A DNA stretch of 64,000 nt from Flavobacterium sp. LC2016-13 (GCF_009707955.1 NZ_WMDQ01000005.1:62001-126000); one strand, 5' to 3'. Counted from the stretch's first letter, positions 26,201 through 35,833 are shown. A program made the numbers and translations. Notes: generated by a model from the sequence alone, not told the origin.

Positions 26201-27952
26201 ATGTATAGAAGTCATAATTGCGGCGAATTAAACGCTTCAAATATTAATACCGAAGTTACACTTGCAGGTTGGGTTCAAAAATCACGCGATAAAGGATTTA
26301 TGAATTGGGTTGATTTACGCGACCGTTACGGAATTACACAACTTATTTTCGACGAAAGCCGTTCTGATAAAGCGGTTTTTGAACTGGCAAAAACACTTGG
26401 TAGAGAGTTTGTGATTCAGGTAAAAGGAACTGTTATTGAGCGTGAAGCCAAAAACAAAAATATCCCGACTGGTGAAATCGAAATTTTAGTAACAGAATTA
26501 ACGATTTTAAATGCAGCGCTAACACCTCCATTTACTATTGAAGATGAAACTGATGGTGGAGAAGATATCAGAATGAAATATCGTTATTTAGATATTCGTC
26601 GTAATCCTGTAAAAAACAGTTTGCTTTTTCGTCATAAAGTAGCAATGGAAGTTCGTAAATATTTATCTGATTTAGATTTTTGCGAAGTTGAAACGCCTTA
26701 CTTAATCAAATCTACTCCGGAAGGAGCAAGAGATTTCGTTGTACCAAGCCGTATGAACGAAGGACAATTTTATGCATTGCCACAATCTCCTCAAACTTTC
26801 AAACAATTATTGATGGTTGGTGGAATGGATAAATATTTCCAGATTGTGAAATGTTTCCGTGATGAGGATTTGCGTGCAGACCGTCAGCCGGAGTTTACAC
26901 AAATCGATTGCGAAATGGCATTTGTTGAACAAGAAGACATTTTGAATGTTTTTGAAGGTTTGACAAGACATTTACTAAAAGAAATAAAAGGCATTGAAGT
27001 AGATAAATTCCCAAGAATTACCTACGATTATGCCATGAAAACATACGGAAATGACAAACCGGACATTCGTTTCGGAATGGAATTTGGAGAATTAAACGAA
27101 TTTACAAAACACAAAGATTTTCCGGTTTTCAATGCTGCTGAATTAGTGGTTGGAATTGCAGTTCCGGGAGCAGGAAATTATACTCGTAAAGAAATTGACG
27201 GATTAATTGACTGGGTAAAACGTCCACAAGTTGGAGCATCAGGAATGGTATATTCTAAATGCAACGACGACGGAACTTTTAAATCTTCTGTAGATAAATT
27301 TTACGACCAGGATGATTTAGGACAATGGGCAAAAATTACAGGAGCAAAACCTGGCGATATGATTTTTGTACTTTCTGGTCCTGCTGATAAAACCCGCGCA
27401 CAACTTTCTGCACTTCGTATGGAATTGGCAACTCGTTTAGGATTGCGTAAACCAGAAGAATTTGCACCATTATGGGTTGTAGATTTCCCGTTATTAGAAC
27501 TTGACGAAGAAAGTGGCCGTTATCATGCAATGCATCATCCATTTACATCTCCAAAACCAGAAGATATGGCTTTGTTAGAAACAGATCCGGGAAAAGTTCG
27601 TGCAAACGCTTATGATATGGTTTTAAACGGAAATGAAATTGGTGGAGGTTCTATTCGTATTCACGATAAAGCTACACAACAATTGATGTTTAAATATTTA
27701 GGCTTTACCGAAGAAGAAGCAAAAGCACAATTTGGATTCCTAATGGATGCTTTTCAATTTGGAGCACCACCACACGGAGGTTTAGCTTTTGGTTTAGACC
27801 GTTTAGTTGCTATTTTGGGAGGACAAGAGACTATTAGAGACTTTATTGCTTTTCCAAAAAACAATTCCGGACGTGACGTAATGATCGATGCGCCAGCCAA
27901 AATTGATGATGCTCAATTAAAAGAACTTCATATTAAAGTAGATATACTATAA
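26201..27952 (+). CDS. aspS: Aspartyl-tRNA synthetase
   Basis: It charges tRNA-Asp with aspartate for translation. The 583-aa, class II bacterial-type enzyme starts with the OB-fold anticodon-binding domain ([40 protein letters not shown]). Motif 2 is [20 protein letters not shown] near residue 217, the GAD insertion domain follows around 290-410, and motif 3 is [16 protein letters not shown] near 530. The bacterial-type GAD domain and length exclude an archaeal or AsnS-type enzyme. It is monocistronic with a terminator just downstream. Confidence 0.97.
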   Translation: MYRSHNCGELNASNINTEVTLAGWVQKSRDKGFMNWVDLRDRYGITQLIFDESRSDKAVFELAKTLGREFVIQVKGTVIEREAKNKNIPTGEIEILVTELTILNAALTPPFTIEDETDGGEDIRMKYRYLDIRRNPVKNSLLFRHKVAMEVRKYLSDLDFCEVETPYLIKSTPEGARDFVVPSRMNEGQFYALPQSPQTFKQLLMVGGMDKYFQIVKCFRDEDLRADRQPEFTQIDCEMAFVEQEDILNVFEGLTRHLLKEIKGIEVDKFPRITYDYAMKTYGNDKPDIRFGMEFGELNEFTKHKDFPVFNAAELVVGIAVPGAGNYTRKEIDGLIDWVKRPQVGASGMVYSKCNDDGTFKSSVDKFYDQDDLGQWAKITGAKPGDMIFVLSGPADKTRAQLSALRMELATRLGLRKPEEFAPLWVVDFPLLELDEESGRYHAMHHPFTSPKPEDMALLETDPGKVRANAYDMVLNGNEIGGGSIRIHDKATQQLMFKYLGFTEEEAKAQFGFLMDAFQFGAPPHGGLAFGLDRLVAILGGQETIRDFIAFPKNNSGRDVMIDAPAKIDDAQLKELHIKVDIL

Positions 27953-27972
27953 TTTCTAAAGAAATTTAAAAT

Positions 27973-28009
27973 AAAAAACTGCAGCTGGATTTTTAGTTGC
28001 AGTTTTTTT
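27973..28009 (+). terminator. Terminator after aspS
   Basis: AAAAAACTGCA pairs with TGCAGTTTTTT around an inner stem (GC..GC), with a T run at the end. Confidence 0.8.
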
Positions 28010-28287
28010 ATGCTTAATAATGAAGCAATAATATATTATAAGGAGAAAATGCAAGGAAATACAGCACCTTAAACTTAGGATTAAAGATTAATGGAGCGAA
28101 TCATACTAACAAAAAATATTTTTGAAGATAATTTAAAAATTTCTTACTTTTTATTCTTACAATAAATGATTCTCAATTAAAGCATATCTGTATACAAATT
28201 GATGCAATATAAATAGCGAAAACACTGTGAATCAATAATTTTTACAAAAAATTAACACCTTATTGTCTTTTGTATGAATTTATATGT
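28010..28287. other. Gene-free gap between aspS and the cold-shock gene, with a possible aspS 3' remnant
   Basis: No gene is supported here. Positions 28162-28212 translate as INDSQLKHICIQIDAI then stop, resembling the end of the aspS product ([16 protein letters not shown], stop). By eye 34 of 51 bases agree. It may be a decayed duplicate of the aspS tail. The rest is AT-rich and featureless. Confidence 0.35.
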
Positions 28288-28295
28288 TACATTTG
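28288..28295 (+). promoter_or_regulatory. -7 promoter element of the cold-shock gene
   Basis: TACATTTG matches TAnnTTTG, 29 nt before the ATG. A TTG at 28263-28265 gives a 22-nt spacer. The predicted leader is short (about 22 nt), unlike the long leader of E. coli cspA. Confidence 0.55.
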
Positions 28296-28324
28296 CTACA
28301 TTATAAATTATTATTACAATTACA

Positions 28325-28519
28325 ATGCGTACAGGTACAGTAAAATTTTTCAATGAATCTAAAGGTTATGGATTCATTACAGACGAAGAAACAGGAAAAG
28401 ATATCTTCGTTCACGCTTCAGGAATTAACGCGGAAGAATTACGCGAAGGTGACCGTGTAAGCTATGAAGAAGAAGAAGGAAGAAAAGGGAAAGTTGCTGC
28501 TAAAGTAGCAGTAATCTAA
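28325..28519 (+). CDS. Cold-shock domain protein (CspA family)
   Basis: This 64-aa single-domain nucleic-acid chaperone binds single-stranded RNA and DNA. RNP1 is KGYGFIT (residues 13-19) and RNP2 is DIFVHAS (about 26-32), both intact. It begins MRTGTVKFFNESKGYGF, the common flavobacterial form. The length matches the family. It stands alone between its own promoter and a strong terminator, so it is probably monocistronic and abundantly expressed. Confidence 0.96.
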   Translation: MRTGTVKFFNESKGYGFITDEETGKDIFVHASGINAEELREGDRVSYEEEEGRKGKVAAKVAVI

Positions 28520-28560
28520 GAAAAATATAGCAATTTATTTTTTTTGCCTCTGAATGATTC

Positions 28561-28593
28561 AAAACGTCTCGATTAATCGAGACGTTTTTTTTT
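28561..28593 (+). terminator. Strong terminator after the cold-shock gene
   Basis: AAAACGTCTCGATTAATCGA begins a perfect palindrome that ends in GACG and a run of nine Ts. Confidence 0.88.
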
Positions 28594-28695
28594 GTTCAAA
28601 TCTTAAAAAAAACATAAAATAGGTTGTTGTTATTTATAATCAATAAAAATTACAATCAATCACGCTTTAAGGACACACTTAAATCCTTTTTTAGC

Positions 28696-28726
28696 TTGTG
28701 ATTTACAGAGTTGAAACCTATCTTTG
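28696..28726 (+). promoter_or_regulatory. Promoter of the nuo operon
   Basis: TTG at 28696-28698, a 20-nt spacer and TATCTTTG at 28719-28726 match the Bacteroidota consensus. The predicted transcript start is near 28733, 27 nt before nuoA. Confidence 0.75.
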
Positions 28727-28759
28727 TGGCTCATTTTTTAAGTAAAAACCCCCAAGATT

Positions 28760-29125
28760 ATGCAATCTGATCAATACAGTTATCTTCCTATTTTAATGCA
28801 GTTTATTCTAGCTGTAGGTTTCGTGGTAGGAACCATCATTATTTCTGGAAAATTAGGTCCAAAAAGAACTTCAGAAATTAAGGATAAAAACTTTGAGTGT
28901 GGTATCGAATCTGTTGGTAACGCTCGTATTCCTTTTTCTGTAAAATACTTCTTAGTAGCCATTTTGTTTGTATTGTTTGATGTAGAGGTTATTTTCCTTT
29001 ATCCTTGGGCAGTAAACTTTAAAGAACTTGGCATTGAGGGAATGCTAAAAATGATTGTCTTTATGTCATTGCTTTTAGTTGGTTTCTTCTATATCATCAA
29101 AAAGAAAGCATTAGACTGGGAATAA
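28760..29125 (+). CDS. nuoA: NADH-quinone oxidoreductase subunit A
   Basis: This is a small membrane subunit of complex I (121 aa, three helices). The loop between helices 1 and 2 reads KNFECGIESVGNARIPFSVKY, with the conserved Cys that switches accessibility in complex I (ND3-like loop), followed by the helix with FDVEVIFLYPWA. It is the first gene of the complete nuoA-N operon, directly after the promoter. Confidence 0.96.
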   Translation: MQSDQYSYLPILMQFILAVGFVVGTIIISGKLGPKRTSEIKDKNFECGIESVGNARIPFSVKYFLVAILFVLFDVEVIFLYPWAVNFKELGIEGMLKMIVFMSLLLVGFFYIIKKKALDWE

Positions 29126-29129
29126 TTAT

Positions 29130-29300
29130 GATTTTAGATTTTAGATTAGTGATTTTAGATTTAGAATGGATGATTATCCAAATTTATTTAAAACTGTAAT
29201 TTAAAATTTGAATTCCTTGAAATAATACACTGATTTAAAAAAATTGATTTTAACTTTTAGGACTTAAAAAATCTAAAATCTAAAATCAGAAATCTAAAAT
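29130..29300. repeat. Long inverted repeat in the nuoA-nuoB gap
   Basis: A GATTTTAGAT-rich arm at 29130-29166 and a complementary ATCTAAAATC-rich arm at 29265-29300 face each other across about 100 nt. The second arm ends 4 nt before the nuoB ATG, so pairing could affect nuoB translation. Confidence 0.6.
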
Positions 29301-29304
29301 AAAA

Positions 29305-29853
29305 ATGAGCGATTCAAATGTAAATATGGTTGCGGCGCCAGAAGGAGTTGTAGGAGAAGGTTTCTTCGCTACAAAACTAAATGATGTTGTAGGTTTAGCA
29401 AGAGCCAATTCATTATGGCCTTTACCTTTTGCAACTTCATGCTGTGGTATCGAGTTCATGGCTACAATGGCTTCACATTACGATTTAGCACGATTTGGTT
29501 CTGAGCGTGTGAGTTTTTCTCCTCGTCAGGCAGATATGTTATTGGTAATGGGAACTATTTCCAAAAAAATGGCACCAATTTTAAGACAGGTTTACGAACA
29601 AATGTCTGAACCTCGTTGGGTAATTGCAGTTGGAGCTTGTGCTTCATCAGGCGGAATTTTCGATACTTATTCCGTTTTGCAAGGAATTGACAAAGTAATT
29701 CCCGTGGATGTTTACGTTCCAGGATGTCCGCCAAGACCAGAACAAATTGTTGATGGAGTAATGAAACTTCAGGAATTGGTAAAAAGCGAATCTGTAAGAC
29801 GCAGAAGCTCTCCGGAATACCAAGAATTACTAGCTTCATATAATATTTCATAA
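29305..29853 (+). CDS. nuoB: NADH-quinone oxidoreductase subunit B
   Basis: This complex I connecting subunit carries iron-sulfur cluster N2, the last electron carrier before quinone. The 182-aa protein has the ligands C46 and C47 in ATSCCGIEF, a third in VGACASSGG (near 111) and a fourth in PGCPPRPEQ (near 141). The quinone-site residues in the [14 protein letters not shown] stretch are also present. It is separated from nuoA by 179 nt of repeat but ends 1 nt before nuoC. Confidence 0.97.
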   Translation: MSDSNVNMVAAPEGVVGEGFFATKLNDVVGLARANSLWPLPFATSCCGIEFMATMASHYDLARFGSERVSFSPRQADMLLVMGTISKKMAPILRQVYEQMSEPRWVIAVGACASSGGIFDTYSVLQGIDKVIPVDVYVPGCPPRPEQIVDGVMKLQELVKSESVRRRSSPEYQELLASYNIS

Positions 29854-29854
29854 G

Positions 29855-30376
29855 ATGGCTTTAGAAAATACCCTGATTCAAGATAAACTTACAGAAACAT
29901 TTGACGCAAGTGTTTTTAACTTTCAACAAGAAAGAGATATTTTTTCACTAGAAACAACAGCTGATAAAATCACAGCTTTGATTCTTTTTCTGAAAAACGA
30001 TTCTGATTTGCGTTTTCACTTTTTAACAGATTTATGTGGCATTCACTATCCTGACAACGAAACAGATCGTCAGTTTGCGATAGTATACCATTTACATAAC
30101 TGGTATGAAAACAAACGTATTAAAATTAAAGTTTTCCTTAATGGTGAGAAACCAGAGATAAAAACGATTTCAAATATTTTCTTAAGTTCAAACTGGATGG
30201 AAAGAGAAACATACGATTTCTTTGGGGTTAACTTTATTGGACACCCGCAATTGAAACGTATTTTGAATATGGATGAAATGGTCTCGTTCCCAATGCGAAA
30301 AGAATTCCCGATGGAAGACAGCGGAAGAACGGATAAAGACGACAGATTCTTTGGAAGAACAACAACAAATTGCTAA
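29855..30376 (+). CDS. nuoC: NADH-quinone oxidoreductase subunit C
   Basis: This 30-kDa hydrophilic subunit of the complex I quinone arm has 173 aa. The conserved core reads DLCGIHYPDNETDRQFAIVYHL, then SSNWMERETYDFFGVNFIGHP with the family WxERExxDxFG motif, and the C-terminal tract LRKEFP-type sequence (MRKEFPMEDSGRT). NuoC and NuoD are separate proteins, unlike the fused NuoCD of E. coli. It starts 1 nt after nuoB and sits 25 nt before nuoD. Confidence 0.96.
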   Translation: MALENTLIQDKLTETFDASVFNFQQERDIFSLETTADKITALILFLKNDSDLRFHFLTDLCGIHYPDNETDRQFAIVYHLHNWYENKRIKIKVFLNGEKPEIKTISNIFLSSNWMERETYDFFGVNFIGHPQLKRILNMDEMVSFPMRKEFPMEDSGRTDKDDRFFGRTTTNC

Positions 30377-30401
30377 AAAATAAATAATTCAACATTATAA
30401 A

Positions 30402-31640
30402 ATGTCAGAACTATTATTACCACCAGAGCATAGATATGCTAAAATAATAAAGGAAAAACTAAATGAAGACGGAAGCGAGCTTTCTGTACTGAATTTAGGA
30501 CCAACGCACCCGGCAACACACGGTATTTTTCAAAATATCCTGTTGATGGATGGAGAAAGAATCCTTGAGGCTGAACCAACTATTGGTTACATTCATAGAG
30601 CTTTCGAAAAAATTGCCGAAAATCGTCCTTTTTATCAAATTACGCCACTTACAGACCGTATGAACTATTGCTCCTCTCCTATAAATAATATGGGATGGTG
30701 GATGACATTAGAAAAACTATTAAATATTGAAGTTCCTAAAAGAGCACAATATTTAAGAGTTATCGTAATGGAGCTGGCTCGTATTACAGACCACTTAATC
30801 TGTAACTCGATTCTTGGTGTAGATACTGGTGCTTATACCGGTTTCTTGTATGTTTTTCAATTTAGAGAAAAAGTATACGAGATTTACGAAGAAATTTGTG
30901 GAGCTCGTCTAACAACAAATATGGGAAGAATTGGTGGTTTCGAAAGAGATTGGTCACCAGAAGCTTTTCGCAAACTAGATGTCTTTTTAAAAGATTTCCC
31001 TGTCGCTTGGCAAGAGTTTGTAAATTTATTCGAAAGAAACAGAATTTTCCTTGATAGAACTGTAGACGTAGGTGCAATCTCAGCAGAGCAAGCAATGGCT
31101 TACGGATTTACAGGTCCAAACTTACGTGCTGCCGGAGTCGATTATGACGTTCGTGTTGCACAACCTTATTCATCTTATGAAGATTTCGATTTTGTTGTTC
31201 CTGTTGGAAAATCAGGTGACACCTACGATCGTTTCTGTGTTCGTAATGCTGAAGTTTGGGAGAGTTTAAGCATCATTCGTCAAGCGTTGGATAAAATGCC
31301 AGCCGGAAACGAATATCATGCAGAAGTTCCAGATTATTACCTTCCTCCAAAAGAAGATGTTTATACTTCTATGGAATCTTTAATTTATCACTTTAAGATT
31401 GTAATGGGAGAAGTTCCTGTACCAGTTGCAGAAATATATCACCCAGTTGAAGGAGGAAATGGAGAAATCGGATTCTATTTAGTTACAGACGGAAGCAGAA
31501 CTCCATATAGATTACATTTCAGAAGACCTTGCTTTATATATTATCAGGCATATCCAGAAATGATCAAAGGCTCTCTATTATCAGATGCAATTGTGATTTT
31601 ATCAAGTTTGAATGTAATTGCAGGAGAATTAGACGCCTAA
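30402..31640 (+). CDS. nuoD: NADH-quinone oxidoreductase subunit D
   Basis: This 49-kDa subunit forms much of the quinone-binding cavity with NuoB. The 412-aa protein has LNLGPTHPATHGIFQ near residue 30, GYIHRAFEK near 60, and ELARITDHLICN near 127. Its C-terminus, ending IVILSSLNVIAGELDA, is close to the family consensus, where a terminal Asp-Arg is usual (here Asp-Ala). It is followed by a 92-nt gap containing a GATTTTAGATTG-like repeat before nuoE. Confidence 0.97.
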   Translation: MSELLLPPEHRYAKIIKEKLNEDGSELSVLNLGPTHPATHGIFQNILLMDGERILEAEPTIGYIHRAFEKIAENRPFYQITPLTDRMNYCSSPINNMGWWMTLEKLLNIEVPKRAQYLRVIVMELARITDHLICNSILGVDTGAYTGFLYVFQFREKVYEIYEEICGARLTTNMGRIGGFERDWSPEAFRKLDVFLKDFPVAWQEFVNLFERNRIFLDRTVDVGAISAEQAMAYGFTGPNLRAAGVDYDVRVAQPYSSYEDFDFVVPVGKSGDTYDRFCVRNAEVWESLSIIRQALDKMPAGNEYHAEVPDYYLPPKEDVYTSMESLIYHFKIVMGEVPVPVAEIYHPVEGGNGEIGFYLVTDGSRTPYRLHFRRPCFIYYQAYPEMIKGSLLSDAIVILSSLNVIAGELDA

Positions 31641-31732
31641 AAATATTGTAGATTTTAGATTGTAGTTCAGAAGTTTCGGAATTAGATTAAAAAATTTGTG
31701 CCTTTGCGCCTTAGTGGCAAAAAAAGAATAAA

Positions 31733-32263
31733 ATGGAAAGAAAACATTACAAACAAGAAATAAACATGACTGAAGCATTGATGACTCGCATCAATGAATT
31801 AATCAGTCATTATCCTGAAGACAAAAGAAAATCAGCTTTGTTGCCTGTTTTGCACGAAGTGCAGGATGCTCATGATAACTGGTTAAGTACTGAGCTGCAG
31901 GATAAAGTTGCTGAAATTTTGCACATCAAACCAATTGAGGTTTACGAAGTGGTTACTTTTTATACCATGTACAACCAAAAACCAATTGGAAAATACATGT
32001 TCGAATTCTGCCAGACTTCTTGTTGTTGTTTAAATGGTGCCGAAAATTTAATGGATTATACTTCTGAAAAATTAGGCATTAAAATGGGCGAAACAACTCC
32101 AGACGGAATGTTCACTATTGCCGGAGTAGAATGTTTAGGTGCTTGCGGATACGCTCCGATGATGCAGTTAGGCGATTTCTACAAAGAAAAATTGACAGAA
32201 GAAAAAATCGATCAGTTAATCGCTGATTGTAGAGATGATAAAATAATATTACACGATAAATAA
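31733..32263 (+). CDS. nuoE: NADH-quinone oxidoreductase subunit E
   Basis: This thioredoxin-fold subunit of the NADH-oxidising module carries the [2Fe-2S] cluster N1a. It has 176 aa, with cluster ligands in FCQTSCCCLNG and VECLGACGYAP. The helical N-terminus (RINELISHYPEDKRKSALLP) docks on NuoF. An alternative start at 31766 (MTEALMTRI) would drop 11 residues of a basic lead and is equally plausible. It ends 1 nt before nuoF. Confidence 0.95.
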   Translation: MERKHYKQEINMTEALMTRINELISHYPEDKRKSALLPVLHEVQDAHDNWLSTELQDKVAEILHIKPIEVYEVVTFYTMYNQKPIGKYMFEFCQTSCCCLNGAENLMDYTSEKLGIKMGETTPDGMFTIAGVECLGACGYAPMMQLGDFYKEKLTEEKIDQLIADCRDDKIILHDK

Positions 32264-32264
32264 G

Positions 32265-33635
32265 ATGTCACAAAAAATATTATTAGATAAAATCAATGTT
32301 CCGGGAATAAAAACCTATGAAGTTTATCGCCAAAATGGTGGTTATGCTTCAGTAGAAAAAGCTTTAAAAACACTTACACCAGATGAAGTTGTTGAAGAAG
32401 TAAAAAAATCAGGACTTCGTGGTCGTGGTGGAGCTGGTTTCCCTGCAGGAATGAAATGGAGTTTTATTGATAAAAAATCAGGAAAGCCAAGACATTTAGT
32501 TTGCAACGCCGACGAATCTGAACCAGGTACATTTAAAGATCGTTATTTGATGGAATTTATTCCTCACTTATTGATCGAAGGAATGATTACTTCAAGTTTT
32601 GCCTTAGGCGCTAACCTATCTTATATCTACATTCGTGGAGAATATATGTGGGTTTTCAAAATATTAGAAAGAGCTATCGCCGAAGCTAAAGCTGCCGGTT
32701 GGTTAGGAAAAAATATATTAGGAACAGGTTACGATTTAGAATTACACGTTCACTGTGGAGCCGGAGCTTATATTTGTGGAGAAGAAACTGCACTTATTGA
32801 ATCTTTGGAAGGTAAAAGAGGAAACCCTCGTATTAAACCACCTTTCCCAGCGGTTTCAGGACTTTGGGCTAATCCAACTGTGGTAAATAATGTTGAAACT
32901 ATTGCAACTGTGCCTTGGATCATCAATAACTCTGGTGATGATTACGCAAAAATTGGAATTGGTCGTTCAACTGGAACTAAATTAATTTCTGCTTCAGGAC
33001 ACATCAAAAATCCTGGAGTTTATGAAATTGAATTAGGTTTAAGTGTTGACGAGTTCATGAATTCTGATGAATATTTAGGAGGAATGTCTTCTAGCAGACC
33101 TTTGAAAGCATTTGTACCAGGAGGATCTTCTGTGCCAATTTTACCGGCTGAATTAATTTTTAAAACAGCAAATGGTGAAGACAGATTAATGACTTACGAA
33201 TCTTTAAGTGATGGTGGTTTTGCTACCGGATCTATGTTAGGTTCTGGCGGATTTATTGTTTACAATAATACCGCTTGTGTCGTAAGAAATACTTGGAACT
33301 TTGCTCGTTTCTACCACCACGAATCTTGCGGACAATGTACACCTTGTCGTGAAGGAACAGGTTGGTTAGAAAAAATATTATGGAGAATCGAAAACGGTCA
33401 AGGCCGTGAAGAAGATATCGAATTACTTTGGAGTATTCAGAGTAAAATCGAAGGAAATACAATTTGTCCACTTGGTGACGCAGCTTCTTGGCCAGTAGCC
33501 GCAGCAATTCGTCACTTTAGAGATGAATTTGAATATCACGTTCGTTTCCCTGAAAAAATCAAAAATAGAGATCACTTTGTTGCTGAACCTTTTTCGCAAG
33601 TAAAGCATTTAGTAGGCGGTAAAGTAATCGTATAA
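32265..33635 (+). CDS. nuoF: NADH-quinone oxidoreductase subunit F
   Basis: It binds NADH and FMN and the [4Fe-4S] cluster N3, the entry point for electrons. In the 456-aa chain, GLRGRGGAGFPAGMKWS (near 50-66) is the FMN/NADH glycine-rich loop, CNADESEPGTFKDR (near 80) and GAGAYICGEETALIES (near 166) are the binding motifs, and ESCGQCTPCREGTGW (near 351) with GNTICPLGDA supplies the four cluster cysteines. It follows nuoE by 1 nt. Confidence 0.97.
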   Translation: MSQKILLDKINVPGIKTYEVYRQNGGYASVEKALKTLTPDEVVEEVKKSGLRGRGGAGFPAGMKWSFIDKKSGKPRHLVCNADESEPGTFKDRYLMEFIPHLLIEGMITSSFALGANLSYIYIRGEYMWVFKILERAIAEAKAAGWLGKNILGTGYDLELHVHCGAGAYICGEETALIESLEGKRGNPRIKPPFPAVSGLWANPTVVNNVETIATVPWIINNSGDDYAKIGIGRSTGTKLISASGHIKNPGVYEIELGLSVDEFMNSDEYLGGMSSSRPLKAFVPGGSSVPILPAELIFKTANGEDRLMTYESLSDGGFATGSMLGSGGFIVYNNTACVVRNTWNFARFYHHESCGQCTPCREGTGWLEKILWRIENGQGREEDIELLWSIQSKIEGNTICPLGDAASWPVAAAIRHFRDEFEYHVRFPEKIKNRDHFVAEPFSQVKHLVGGKVIV

Positions 33636-33730
33636 AGAAATATAAAGCAGAAAGTTATAAAGTTAATAATATCAAAAAGGACAGCAATTCTTTTCAATAT
33701 TCCGACTTTCAACATTCAAATCAATAAGAG

Positions 33731-34762
33731 ATGAAAGTAACCATAGACGGTCAAAGTATAGACGTAGAGCCAGGAACAACGATCCTGCAGGCTGCACGTA
33801 TGATTGGTGGAGATTTAGTTCCGCCAGCCATGTGCTATTACTCAAAATTAAAAGGCAGCGGCGGAAAATGTCGTTGTTGTTTAGTTGAAGTTTCTAAAGG
33901 AAGCGAGGCTGACCCAAGACCAATGCCAAAATTAATGGCTTCTTGTGTAACAGGATGTATGGACGGAATGGAAGTAAACAGTAAATCTTCTGACAGAGTA
34001 ATGGAAGCCCGTAAATCTGTAACAGAATTTTTATTGATTAATCACCCGCTTGACTGCCCAGTTTGTGATCAGGCCGGAGAATGTGATCTTCAAAATTTAA
34101 GTTTCGAACACGGAAATCCAAAATCACGTTTTATTGAAGAAAAAAGAACATTTGAACCAGAAGATATAGGTCCAAATATTCAACTGCATATGAACCGTTG
34201 TATCTTATGTCAAAGATGTGTACAAGTTGCAGATCAATTGACAGACAACAGAGTTCACGGAGTATTAGATCGTGGAGATCACGCTAATATTTCAACTGGA
34301 ATCTCAAAAGCTATTGATAATGAGTTTTCTGGAAATATGATTGATGTTTGCCCAGTTGGAGCATTAACGGATAAAACTTTCCGTTTCAAATCAAGAGTTT
34401 GGTTCAACAAACCTTATAATGCACACAGAGAATGTACAACTCCTGGATGTTGTGGAAAAACAACCGTTTGGATGTTTGGTGGAGAAATTCAACGTGTTAC
34501 TGGTCGTAAAGATGAGTACCATGAAGTAGAAGAGTTTATTTGTAACTCTTGCCGTTTTGACCATAAAAACGTGAATGACTGGGTTATTGAAGGACCAAGA
34601 GAATTTGAAAAAGATTCTGTTATCAATCAAAATAACTACACTCAAAAATTAGAAAAAGTACAAATCGATACAGAAAAAAATATCCTTATGGGTAGAGATA
34701 TTGACCGTAAAAAAATTAGTATGGCTGAAATTCCATTAAACACTAACAACAAAATTTCTTAA
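33731..34762 (+). CDS. nuoG: NADH-quinone oxidoreductase subunit G, short form
   Basis: This iron-sulfur electron wire of complex I has only 343 aa, against about 900 in E. coli. The [2Fe-2S] N1b domain has cysteines C35, CRCC at 47-50 and C72. The His-Cys3 motif for N5 is H105 with C109, C112 and C118. The N4 [4Fe-4S] motif is CILCQRC at 157-163 plus CPVG near 207. A further Cys-rich part (CTTPGCCGKTT, then CNSC) starts the molybdopterin-type domain, and the chain stops about 70 residues later. The large molybdopterin-like domain is therefore absent, as in other flavobacteria. Its stop overlaps the nuoH start (TAATG). Confidence 0.94.
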   Translation: MKVTIDGQSIDVEPGTTILQAARMIGGDLVPPAMCYYSKLKGSGGKCRCCLVEVSKGSEADPRPMPKLMASCVTGCMDGMEVNSKSSDRVMEARKSVTEFLLINHPLDCPVCDQAGECDLQNLSFEHGNPKSRFIEEKRTFEPEDIGPNIQLHMNRCILCQRCVQVADQLTDNRVHGVLDRGDHANISTGISKAIDNEFSGNMIDVCPVGALTDKTFRFKSRVWFNKPYNAHRECTTPGCCGKTTVWMFGGEIQRVTGRKDEYHEVEEFICNSCRFDHKNVNDWVIEGPREFEKDSVINQNNYTQKLEKVQIDTEKNILMGRDIDRKKISMAEIPLNTNNKIS

Positions 34763-35820
34763 TGATGGTAGATGGTGCGTTTATTATAGAAAAAAGTGTT
34801 GTAATTGTTGTGGTTTTTGCCGTAACAATGATTATGGCAATGTATTCTACTTGGGCTGAACGTAAAGTAGCAGCTTTTCTACAAGATCGTGTAGGACCAA
34901 ACCGTGCTGGTTGGGGTGGTTTATTACAACCTCTTGCTGATGGTATGAAATTGTTCTCTAAAGAAGAATTTGAACCAAATACTCCTAATAAATTTTTATT
35001 TGTCGTAGGTCCTGCAATTGCAATGAGTACGGCTTTAATGACCAGTGCCGTAATTCCGTGGGGAGATCATCTTCATGTTTTTGGCAGAGATGTTCTTTTA
35101 CAGGCTACTGATATTAATATTGGATTATTATACTTCTTTGGAGTTGTATCTGTTGGAGTTTATGGAATTATGATTGGTGGATGGGCATCTAACAATAAAT
35201 TCTCATTGATGGGAGCGGTTCGTGCGGCTTCACAAATGGTTTCTTATGAAGTTGCTATGGGATTATCGATGATTGCTTTATTGATGATGACAGGAACTTT
35301 GAGTCTAAAAGAGATTTCTTTACAACAATCAGAGTGGCATTGGAATATATTGTATCAGCCTTTATCATTCTTGATTTTCTTAATTTGCGCTTTTGCTGAA
35401 ACAAACAGAACTCCTTTTGACTTAGCGGAATGTGAATCTGAATTAATTGGTGGATACCATACTGAGTACTCTTCTATGAAAATGGGATTCTACTTATTTG
35501 CTGAGTACGCAAATATGTTTATCTCGGCTACTATTATATCTGTTTTATTCTTTGGAGGTTATAATTATCCCGGAATGCAATGGATGGTAGATAATGTGGG
35601 AGTAAATACAGCTAATATTTTAGGAATTGCGGTATTATTTGCCAAAATATGTTTCTGGATCTTTTTCTACATGTGGGTTCGTTGGACGATTCCAAGATTT
35701 AGATATGACCAATTAATGAACTTAGGCTGGAGAATTTTGATTCCGCTTTCGATTATTAATATCATGATTACGGGTGCTGTTATTTTAAGACACGATATCG
35801 CAGCAGCTTTAGGATTTTAA
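34762..35820 (+). CDS. nuoH: NADH-quinone oxidoreductase subunit H
   Basis: This membrane subunit of 352 aa with about eight helices forms the quinone entry and links the two arms. Landmarks are the AERKVAAFLQDRVGPNRAG stretch near residue 32 (heel helices), LLQPLADGMKLFSKE, and AFAETNRTPFDLAECESELI near 212, the conserved acidic loop of the E-channel. Its start ATG overlaps the nuoG stop. A second ATG follows immediately, so the exact start is uncertain by one codon. A structured repeat separates it from nuoI. Confidence 0.97.
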   Translation: MMVDGAFIIEKSVVIVVVFAVTMIMAMYSTWAERKVAAFLQDRVGPNRAGWGGLLQPLADGMKLFSKEEFEPNTPNKFLFVVGPAIAMSTALMTSAVIPWGDHLHVFGRDVLLQATDINIGLLYFFGVVSVGVYGIMIGGWASNNKFSLMGAVRAASQMVSYEVAMGLSMIALLMMTGTLSLKEISLQQSEWHWNILYQPLSFLIFLICAFAETNRTPFDLAECESELIGGYHTEYSSMKMGFYLFAEYANMFISATIISVLFFGGYNYPGMQWMVDNVGVNTANILGIAVLFAKICFWIFFYMWVRWTIPRFRYDQLMNLGWRILIPLSIINIMITGAVILRHDIAAALGF

Positions 35821-35833
35821 GAACCGTAATGTT

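Noticed and set aside
28091..28165. Short open frame beginning ATGGAGCG downstream of aspS
   Set aside because: Only 24 codons, no promoter or conserved features, and it runs into the proposed aspS remnant.
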